Source: Syngnathus acus (Eukaryota; Chordata; Actinopteri; Syngnathiformes; Syngnathidae). From it: a stretch of DNA of 64,000 bases. The notes below the pieces were generated by a model. That model ran no database searches. It saw only the letters and a list, made by a program, of their open reading frames with translations, and was not told the origin of the DNA. The stretch is taken from NCBI RefSeq assembly GCF_901709675.1, contig NC_051088.1:14611693-14675692 (forward strand). The letters run 5' to 3'. Below, in pieces: positions 54,636 through 64,000 of the stretch (position 1 is the stretch's first letter; each line of letters opens with the position of its first letter). The position numbers and the translations under genes are program-made.

Positions 54636-57600
54636 TTTTCCTGTCTGTATTCTTATATTTTGGACTTCCCGTTAAGCCGGTTCCTTTTTGTAGTAGTGCA
54701 GCGTAGCCCCTCCCGGAATTAAGAGCAACCACTAGCCGAACAGAGACACCCAGCTCCGGGTTGTTGGAAGGCTCCCAAATATAAAGAGTTGGGTGGAGAA
54801 GGTGCCCGGCCCCCTCAAACGCCCCACAGGTTACCATCTCGAGGAGGCGGAGCAGCGTCGGCCAATCAGGAAGCGAGTGAAAGTGTGCGTATTAATGACG
54901 TCATAGAATGCACAGACAGCCTATGGATTCATGTCAAAATTAAAAAAAAAGAAACAACTTATAATATGTATAGTATTTAATCTCTGGCTTCTAAGAGACA
55001 TCTTTTACATGACAGGGTGATAAATGGAAGGCCCCGGGTCCAGATCATTGGCACATCATTTTATATTTACTTCAGATCCCTACAAAATCAATTCATTCTT
55101 TTAATTTGGGCCATTTTCCTTCGTTTTTGTGTCCCAACAATTTATAGATTTAAAGCATGCTTTGACCAAATTATTTCCTAACATAAGTATCTTTTTTTTT
55201 TTTTTAAAAAAAAGTTGAAGAAATGTGTTTTTGTTCATCCACAGTATTTTTCCTTCACAAACTTAAGTCATTCTTAGACTCCATTTCAAAGCAATGTTTC
55301 CCAATGTATGTATGGATAATTAATTTGTTCCAGTTCCAAAACAAAATGATTTTTCCTCGTTTTTAATTGGTTTGGTATTTATTTTATTGTATCCAGATTA
55401 GTGTGGAACTGCCAATGTGGAGTAAATATTTTTGACTGGACTATGTTGTTTGAACGTACTCCAAAGGTGTTCAAACAGTGTTTGAGCGTAATGTTAGAAC
55501 ATTGCTAGTTAGTAAGGTGCTAAATGCTATCTTATGTCACATTTCAACAGTCAATTTAAACTGGTCAATTAAATGGCCAGAAAGGCCAACTTACTTGCTC
55601 ACTATTCTCCAAGCCTGCTCCTTTTTGACTTGGGGCCAAGTATCGGAAGCAGGCTGTGTTATATAGCTCTCGGTGCCCACAATCTGCAGTGATTATTGTG
55701 TCCTACATTGTTTATTTCATCACACTATGTGTTGTGTGTGTGTGTGGTCTGTGTGTGCTTTGTTCGTCTGTGTGTGTTACGTAGTAAGTATATTCTCAAT
55801 GCTGATTGGGTGTCCCAATGCAATGTGGCTTTGATTTCAACTTTTCAAACACTATGCTCACCCCCGCGCGCATTGTGTCATCTACACTGCCGGGACGGAT
55901 TTGCCCCATCCATTCAAACTTTGTTTCCGTGTCAGGAGAGGTGCTTAACTCGCGTTAGGTCTGACTGCAGAATGCCTGCTGCACATCAAGCGACATGGCC
56001 AATTTGACTTTGGAAATGAAGTGAATGAAAAGTTGCCAGAAATCTAAATAACCAAGTAATTTACAGATAAGTGAAAATTCCACCCAAGTACAATAAAGAA
56101 ACATTCGTACTCTATTGCACTCCAACTGCGAACACCTACAAACAAGACAAGATGAAATTTTAACTAAGACGAACCTTTAATTTGACTGGCGACCAACATA
56201 TAAACTCGTATGAATGATTTCATCTCAAATTTACGGTCCCTTATAATTCAGATAAGTAATGTAACATCATGTATGAAGAATCACCATTAATTGGCGAAAT
56301 CAAACCCAGGGTGCATTCAGAGTGGGATATCTTCACTCTTGTCTGGAGAGCACACACTACTGTGTGTGCTGGTGCACGCATGTGTGAAATGGCTCAGCAA
56401 TGTGCTTCGGCTGCTTGTTTAAATGTAAACATGGATGCGTAAGGCATGCTTGACCTAGCTGCTTGTACTGACCTTTAAATATGAAGGACACGACAACGTG
56501 TCTCGTCAATTCTTGGTAATTTCTCATGTGTTATGTATCACAATAGGAATTTATGCACCTGCATATACCGTACAACCTTTGACATGGCCAGTAACATAGG
56601 TATATATTTATTACTCTTTAAAGTGTTGCTGAGTCAAGCTTTTGTTGAAGCTAAGTTGCCGTGCAACCTTCCGCATAGACTCTCCCTGGCTTTGCATGAA
56701 TGCCTGCTCAAGAATTTCCGCGTTTCATCATCAGTCCTGATAGTAGCGTGCCCTCCGCTGCATAGTTTGTCAAGAACGGCTCTTGGTACGCATTAAAGCA
56801 GTGTGACGACAGCCATAAAGCTTCATTAACTGGTGCTGAGCTACGGCCGAGGGTAGAAAATCTTCCTGCAAGGTGGCATTTTTGCAACGTCACTCCAATG
56901 TCAATTGGCCGACCATAGGCAAGGGAATGGTGCGCTTAGAAAAACTACAAAGCCTAAGATGATTTCTATTGACTTATGGGACACACTGTACCGTTATCAT
57001 TAACTAGTAACAATGAGATAATTAGTAAAAGGGGGATGGGAAGAATATCTCTACTTTGGATTGCTCAGTAGAGACCACAAGAAACCACCCAATGGGACAG
57101 CTTTGCAAAATCCCTTTGCCCTTCAAAATGAGGCCTGTTGGATGGATGCACAAAATTGATCAAACTAGTCATTTCTTAGGCATGTTATTCAAACAAGGAC
57201 AAGAAACGTCATAATTTCCACCTTTTCCCGGTGTTTTTGTGAGCAGAACCTGGCCAAATCTGGAATCAGTGGAACCAGCAATGGTAACCTGCCAACTACC
57301 AGCTTTTCTCTGCTTGTGTACATAATAAACAGGGTTTGTGTGTAAGCGCGGTGTGTGGGTGGTGTGGGTGGGGGATGGAATCTCCAGCTAGTGATTTGGT
57401 GAGTTTGAGGTGTGACATTTAATGTCATACTCTGTGCAGGCAGCATTGAGTTCTGCTGGAGCTCAATGCAGCGTAATAGAAGACACAGCAGAGAAAGTCC
57501 TCAACTAAACTCCAGTAATAGTCAGAAAAAATGGATTCATATGACTGATGTTCCTGCTGTTGGTGGCAGTTGCTTGAAGCTTTAAAAATTCAGAGACATT

Positions 57601-58095
57601 AAGGCTGTTTCCATTAGCCCATCCGTGACGTTCCTCGTTATATTGTCTATTAGCCAGCTTACACTTTCATCCTCATATGGTTTGCTTGAAAATTTTGTTG
57701 TTTAACTATGTAATGGATAATTGTTTTGTTTGATGTGTCAGTTTTACAGTAAACTTCATCTCGAGTATGAGGAAAAAAATAAAGCAACCAGTATTTTAGA
57801 AACATTTCTGAATATGCGCCAAACAGTTCTACATCAATACAGCCTCAATATAAAACAAATCTCTTTTGGACAATATCACACAAAAGAGAGGATTTTTATC
57901 TGTCTCAACTTGGAATGTTTAGTCTGGATGGAATCTCCTTAAATTATGCAGATGTGTTATATAGGTGGCCAGCGGGGTGTAGATGAGTGACTGAGAACCA
58001 TAATAGCAATGGGAAATGAAATTTAAAAAATAGTTGAGTGTGTTGAACCCTAAAAAAAATAAAAATTATGAAACTAAAAAAGAAATAGGCATCCT

Positions 58096-58290
58096 TAAAG
58101 CGGAAGTTAATCCCCAAATGTTCTTTACAATATGTTGTATGTGCTCCCAGCAGTCTAAAAACGGCATTCTGATTAATATTGTGTTTGTGGAATATGATTT
58201 AAGCAGCAAAATTCACCTGTTTTTATTTATCTCAGGGCCATTTTTCCACTTGCTGTCGACTGAAAATGACAGAACAGAACCCTGTGTTTC
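58096..58290 (+). repeat. Foldback-type repeat copy
   Basis: Shares 'agtctaaaaacggcattctg', 'gattaatatt', 'gtggaatatgatttaagcag', 'tttttatttatctcagggcc' and 'cacttgctgtcgactgaaaa' with the copies at 34712-34925 (other orientation) and 9995-10190. Confidence 0.7.
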
Positions 58291-59421
58291 AGCTAGACAG
58301 ATCACATTATTACAAAAAAAAAAATTGTGAACTGTGTTCTGAGTGTGAATCTCATTATGATGAAGGTTTTCTTGAGGTAAAAAATGGCAAGGTGGGAGCA
58401 CATTATGCAAAGTAGCGGTTTGGAAGACCTGCTTTTGGTAGTGCACGTGATCTGTAGCTGAAAGAAAAAAGAAGGAGGTGCTTTGAGGAGTCATTTCCTG
58501 AAAGGAAAGTATGTCATGCAAGCTAACCTCTTTAGATATCTGTCTAAAGTCTCATGGTTAAAAATAAAGTATAGCTTTATGAGAAGGATTACTTTCACAA
58601 TTTTTTTTTTAGAACGGATGCCACATGATCCGGTAAAAGCCCATTAAATTGTTGGGCCTATCTGAGCATTACTTGTGAATACTGCATGGATCATAGTCTC
58701 CTATCTCAAGTATATGATAAAGGTGTATCATGTGCTGACTGTTTCATCTTACCGGGTAGCTGCACTTTAATGAGTGCCTTTGGAGCGAGTTCTTGCCATC
58801 TATGCAAATGTATTCAAAGTCCAAAGTGCTCAAAGAGCTTCATTTGCCATTAACTGTGAGTCTTTTTATCAGATTTTTTTACATGACTCCACTCTTTCAC
58901 AGAACCTAAATGCAACAACTCCATGCTACATGCAGACATCAACGATTATAACGCAGTTTGCAGCTAAACCATGTGGACAGCATACTATATAGAAATGTCC
59001 ATTGTCTCTTCGCAAGCCAAGGCCACCACATAATGCCAGAGGTCAATTATTGACAGGTTCATAATGGCAAGCTCAAAGGAACTTAGTTAATGTATAGAGT
59101 TTTGAAAGAATGTTTGGCTACATTTCCCCTTCTTCAACAAAAGCGCCAAATGTTTAGAACAAACACGAGTGGCGATGGTGTTTTCAGTGATTGACAGATA
59201 GCACTGTTCAGGTGATAATGATGAATTGAGGGTGAAAGTTCAAAAGATGTCATTTCCTGTTTGATAGCACGACCACAAAATGGCGGCATGTCATCATCTT
59301 TGTTATATGCATGGTGTCAGGTCTAAGTACCATCAAAATTAGCCTCCTGTAGATCTTGTATGAAAATTATTTCTACAATTGTGGCTGCAGGCCACCCTGA
59401 ACATGATAAGTGGTATAGAAA

Positions 59422-59587
59422 ATGGATGGATGGATGGATGGATGGATGGAGGGAGGGATGGATGGAGGGATGGATGGATGGATGGATGGATGGATGGATG
59501 GATGGATGGATGGATGGATGGATGGATGGATGGATGGATGGACGGATGGAGGGACGGACGGACGGACGGAGGGAGGGACGGACGGAT
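59422..59587 (+). repeat. (GGAT)n microsatellite with GGAC/GGAG variants
   Basis: About 41 four-base units, pure GGAT in the centre with GGAG and GGAC variants at both edges. It starts directly after the terminal words of the common teleost repeat ('ataagtggtatagaaaatgg'). Confidence 0.95.
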
Positions 59588-62500
59588 TTAATAGCGGTGT
59601 ACTGTATGTTTTTTTTCTTGCACGGATTTTACTCCAGCTTCCACCTGCATCACCACAACCTGCTTCTTTGGTAAACTGAGGACTCTAAATGCCAATAGGG
59701 GTGAAAGTCCAGTGTAACCTGCTGAGGACAAACAAAATAAAAATGTGGATGAATGGATGGAATGTTTACAGTAAATAGATAAAAAATAAATGCAGAAAAG
59801 CGAAACAACAAGTGGGTGTTTGTATTTAGTTTTAGTTTCCCTAAATAGGTCTTTTGGATTTCAAATAATGAATCATAATTAAAAGTTAATGACCTGGTGT
59901 CCTTAGTGTAATAAACACCGCCTCCATTAAATATTCATTGTTCCTCCCTGCGTGTTGGAGGTGCTTGTGAGTTAGCAGAACTCCTTGAAACTTGACTGCC
60001 TAACCCTACTTGCGTTGGAACGGACGCTCTTGCGAAACATTTGGTTACAAATTAATCTACATCTCACTCACATTTAGCCGCCACTTACACCAGTCCAAAG
60101 TTTAGCCCTCAATCCTTCCAATAATTCATGTGATGGTTAATATTTGAGGGAGATAGATGAGCCAAGCCACAGAAATATACCCCAGCACTTTTGAAATGGA
60201 GATACATTGCGTGTTATACAGTTCCATAATAGAAGTTATGAAACTTAAAAACAAAGAGGAAACAACCTTCTCAAGGAAATGGTTCAGCATTTTGGGACAC
60301 TGCTCGGACAGTTGTCAGTGTTGTCACAACTCATATGACTCACTGAATCATGTTAAAGACCCTGTAAAGTGAAGATATATGGTTGAATTGTTTTGTACCA
60401 GTTCAGGTTTCCTGATTTTTTGGGATGTGGCTAAAATGGAGCCTAGTGACTGCCTATTTCTAACTATAACTATGCCTACAGTCCAAAAGTGCGTCTTTCC
60501 TGCACAGCTTGGTGTCATTATTTGAATTTCAAAGCAAGAAAGATGAGGCTGAGAGGTTCTCCTGTAGTCAGTTAGCTTGTGAGCTTGCTGGTGGCTTGCA
60601 TCACAGCTTGGAAAGCCCTGCGATGACACGGTGGGATATATTCCAGCCAGCATATTCTCTGGAAGCAGATACATTTTTGGAGCTCAAAGCTGCAGGGATG
60701 TTTAGCATGCCTCGCAGCATTTAAGGGCGGAGAAAAGCCATGATCTGTTGTGACATCAAAGTCTTTTTTTTTTCAATCATTAAAACTTGTCAGGGTTGAT
60801 ATCTTCTCTGTGGTGTGTCAAATTTACAAGACATGTTTTCTCTGTCTGATATGTGAGTAGAATATTTTGTTCTTACTTTATTTGATCTCCTGCTCTATGG
60901 TCCAATGTGACATCATAATTCATCATAATCTATCAAGAGTTAGAAGCTCAAGGGACAATAGAGGCCCTCGTTACTCAAGGTCATTTGGTTTGCCCTCTGT
61001 GACTGCCGCAATATAAGTCACACAACCATTAACAGATAGTTTTACTGCTGTGGGAATATTATGCTGTAAATCAGGCTTGCGTCTCGTACGCTATTATGAA
61101 AATGCAATCCAAGTCGCCATGCAGCGTGACATTCCTTACCGAGTCTGAGAAAAAAGCTTGGATAGAGGTCAAACGGTTCAGTTGTGACGTCAAGATTTGT
61201 ATTGTGGCTATGGATCATGGCCCAATTGCATTCAGTGTCAACAAAGCTTGTGCATACGTGTGTGTGAGTGCGAGTGTGCTTTGTCTTTTAAAAGATCTCA
61301 TTTCCTGCCCTTCACCATCTTGACCTCTAAACCATGGCGGCGGCCATTGCACAGAAATCAGCATTCAACCAGCCTTCATTTTTTCTTTGCCTTCACAAAA
61401 ACACATTCCAAATATGCCCACCTCAGTTAATAGAATGTAGGGTAAAAAGTGAAGATTTCCTTTTGTGTTTATACCCAATGAATAATCAAATAGTTTTTCA
61501 TAGGAGATTGCATCGATGCGTTGGAGCCACTGATCATGCGTCCACGATGCAAGTTTTTTGAGTTGCGGCCAAAAGAGGAGTCACCTTGCCCTTGCGCGAG
61601 CTCTGCACCACTTCCTGTCTATCCCTCTGTGTCCAGCCCCACTTGCTTATGACTATTTCCTGCTTTCATCTGCACGACCTTGTCCTCATTGCCCCACCTG
61701 CATTTGTCGTTTGATGCGGGCTGAGGTTTTCAATAACCTCTGCGGCAGACATCGGTCATGTTCCCATATAACTAACTACAGTACAATGCAGCTTCCGCTA
61801 TGCAATTACTGTACAGTACATCCTCTCCCTCCCGAAGAGGAGCTGCAATAAACTCCGCCTCCTCGTCTTCTCTGTGGATCACCTGAGTGGTGAACCAGGA
61901 AATAGAGGCGTTGCGGCAAGTGCAATGTCCTTCAAGGGATCTCCTTCAACTGAACTCAGGCTCATTTTTGCAGGCTTATTGTTAGACTCTTATGTCGAGC
62001 GCTCTCTCACACACACACACATGCACGCACACACACACATGCACATGCACACACAAGAGTCTTTTGTCAGCATATCTAGCGGTATGTTATCAGTGGCAAC
62101 AAAATAATTGCACATACGGGACAGAATGTACAGAGAGATAGGGAAAGAACGAGAGAGCAAGAGAGGGCATAGCGACTCCGATTTCAGGGAGTTCTTCCTT
62201 CAAAAGCACACTGTCCTCCAAATGTCACCAATGATGGAAAAGTACTGTCCCACCCAAAAGAACTTCTCCTTCAGTTGGGGATTAAACGGCTTCTTTTGCT
62301 TTCGCTCTTCCTCGGAGCAAGCCTTCTGATTTAAAAAATGTTGACAAAATATGTCAGTACTTTACATTCTGTATCTTTGTTGTACAATAGATACAATGTG
62401 ATACAGTTGGCATTTTACACAATGTTGCCTTCGTAAAGGCATAGCTGTAGTGATATTTTGTGTTGTGACTACATGATTACAATCAAGTACAGTAGACATA

Positions 62501-63303
62501 AATTGCTACACAATTGCTTCTCAATTCGAATTAACCAGACTATGGTACCAGTGGACCACTATGCTACACTAGAGCAGGGTTCACCTATGGGCACCAGGTT
62601 ATCTCCAAGTACTACTGGTGACTTGATTTGCTATTTCAGGAGTGCATACCAAATTGGAAGTCTTGACCCGGACAATACATTTACAGTATGTGGCTGTTTG
62701 ATGTGTTAGACCTTAAATGTGGGCACAATGGGCTAGTCCCTTGGGTATCTCAAGGGCAAGTCCTTGTATATGTTTCCACAGCAAGTTTAGTTACAGTATG
62801 TGTATATGCCGAGGAGCATCAGAGGAATGACTGTGCAGATATCATGTTTGCTGTATGGTGAATGTACATCTTATATATAGTGCTAGGATGCAAAGGAGTG
62901 GAAAATTTCAAGTGTATTTCCAGAATGTTTGGAGTAAAATTCTGAAAGAGTGTGTGTGTGTGAATTAATACTTGATAAATAACAATTTCCTTAACTCCAC
63001 CAAAACTCTATCAAGCAATTTTAATGAGGCATTTTCCCTTGAACTCTTTGGGCCCTTGCGTGCAAGAGAAGAAATTTTTCAATTTGGTACACTTCAAGAA
63101 AAGTTTTTTGTTTTTTTTATCTCTTGGTGAAAGGTTGACATTTAGTGTCCTTTTATTTTTGTCATACGTGAAAACATGGTCAGATTCTACCCAAACGGTA
63201 AATGAGTTGAAGGTGAGTGACCCTGAGGCTAAGCGGTTCAGATAATGGATAAATCGATTGAAGAATTAATGAATAAATGAATAAACAAACTAACAAACAC
63301 ATG

Positions 63304-63305
63304 AA

Positions 63306-63340
<35 letters not shown>

Positions 63341-63433
63341 AATGAGTAGATGAATGAATGAATGAATGAATGAATGAACGAACGAACGAACGAATGAATG
63401 AATGAATGAATGAATGAATGAATGAATGAATGA
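63304..63433 (+). repeat. (AAAT)n followed by (GAAT)n microsatellites
   Basis: A run of AAAT units (63304-63341) is followed by GAAT units (63350-63433), with four GAAC variants clustered in the middle. It follows a degraded end of the common teleost repeat at 63213-63245 (gaccctgaggctaagcggtt). Confidence 0.95.
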
Positions 63434-63650
63434 TCGCATGGGACATGGCAATGCATGTTGGTCCTCCAAATCAATCGGAGGTACTTGCGAGCTCCAACAT
63501 GTCAAAGGAGCAACAGAAAAACGACAGCGAAGAAGAATTCTGACAGCGAAGAAGAAAGCTCCCAGCTGTTGACGTATCAGAAGCCTCACGAGAGCTGCAT
63601 CGCTCACATATTAATGTTAAAAAAACGTCAAACGTGTATGTAAAACGGTC

Positions 63651-63738
63651 ATGATTATCTTATTGTACTTGATAGCTGCTGCTATCCTCTCTGTGTTGCT
63701 GTTGTTTGCTGTGAAGTTGCGGAAAAGGACGCAGCAAG
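63651..63738 (+). CDS. Candidate first exon of a membrane-anchored protein, gene runs off the window
   Basis: An ATG at 63651 opens 29 codons ending in a phase 1 donor (CAAG|gtaaaa). The peptide begins MIILLYLIAAAILSVLLLFA and then turns basic (VKLRKRTQQG), the pattern of an N-terminal signal anchor. First exons of CYP7/CYP8-type cytochromes P450 have this shape, with a hydrophobic anchor, Arg/Lys cluster and a split Gly before a Glu-Pro-Pro-Leu motif in exon 2. That is only a guess, since exon 2 is not in the window. The upstream 63500-63640 part would be its 5' UTR. Confidence 0.4.
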
Positions 63739-64000
63739 GTAAAAGTTGGAGCTAGCTGACGAGCTAACTGTACATCACTTGACATGAAATTTGATAGATA
63801 TTTAATGCAAGTAAACTTGTGCACTTTTAATCGATAATTCATGTTGTAGTTACGATTAACCATGCATGTTTTGCAAGGCTACGTCAGCATCAAATAAACA
63901 GGCACTTGTTTAATATGGTAAATGGCATATGTCGAGGTAATTTGAGTAAAAGCAATACTTTGAAATATACTCAAGTAAAAGTGTTAAAAGGCATGATGAC
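63739..64000. other. Intronic or intergenic end of window
   Basis: AT-rich sequence after the candidate exon. Nothing further recognised. Confidence 0.4.

Larger units (their letters stand above)
54636..63650. other. Nine-kilobase gene-free interval
   Basis: atp1b1 promoter and 5' UTR at the left end (TATA-like TTATATTT on the minus strand near 54780). TG and CA runs lie at about 55727-55780 and 62008-62055. A foldback copy is at 58096-58290, a GGAT microsatellite at 59422-59587 and AAAT/GAAT microsatellites at 63304-63433. I see no exon I can defend between these. Confidence 0.5.

Noticed and set aside
59360-59679. Open frames rich in Met-Asp-Gly-Trp repeats
   Set aside because: Translation of the GGAT microsatellite, not a gene.
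63180-63607. Open frames with His-Ser-Phe-Ile repeats
   Set aside because: Translation of the GAAT and AAAT microsatellites.

Overview
The window is ordinary vertebrate nuclear DNA, almost certainly from a ray-finned (teleost) fish. Genes are split into short exons with compact GT-AG introns, many of only 75-400 nt. The encoded proteins are clear orthologues of vertebrate-only families, and the gaps carry repeat types typical of fish genomes: hAT-like MITEs, a foldback family, tRNA-like SINE pieces and GATA/GGAT microsatellites. I cannot name the species. No bacterial, plasmid, phage or CRISPR feature is present.

Layout. 1-10.65 kb: AT-rich and gene-poor, with repeat pieces and two weak minus-strand exon candidates (3548-3651, 5895-6026). 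10.65-12 kb: cryaa (lens alpha-A crystallin), plus strand, with a clear TATA box and a Maf-like site. 12.47-16.15 kb: hsf2bp (meiotic BRCA2-binding protein), minus strand. 16.56-19.26 kb: ankrd10, plus strand, head-to-head with hsf2bp across 413 bp. 20.09-23.96 kb: ccdc14 (centriolar satellite protein), minus strand, convergent with ankrd10. 26.40-31.59 kb: ddx4/vasa (germ-line DEAD-box helicase), plus. 33.24-39.66 kb: ube3a (HECT E3 ligase), plus. 41.87-45.27 kb: a cyclic-nucleotide-gated channel alpha subunit, CNGA3-like, minus. 49.21-54.64 kb: atp1b1 (Na,K-ATPase beta-1), minus. 54.64-63.65 kb: gene-free with several microsatellites. 63.65-63.74 kb: a plausible membrane-anchor first exon on the plus strand whose gene would run off the window.

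For all eight main genes I rebuilt the coding sequence exon by exon. Splice phases close without gaps, giving predicted lengths of 176 (cryaa), 350 (hsf2bp), 350 (ankrd10), 586 (ccdc14), 580 (ddx4), 889 (ube3a), 641 (cnga3-like) and 303 (atp1b1) residues. None looks broken. The genes are not one pathway. Two act in the germ line (hsf2bp, ddx4), two in the eye (cryaa, the CNG channel), and the rest are widely expressed. The cryaa-hsf2bp adjacency is also seen in mammals.

The most interesting points are a run of seven symmetric mini-exons encoding the Vasa RG-rich tail, three GC-AG introns with the same GCAAGT donor, a 78-nt ube3a intron that is fully readable in frame, a hAT-like MITE with intact 8-bp target duplications, a four-copy foldback family, and two microsatellites that start at the end of the same interspersed repeat.
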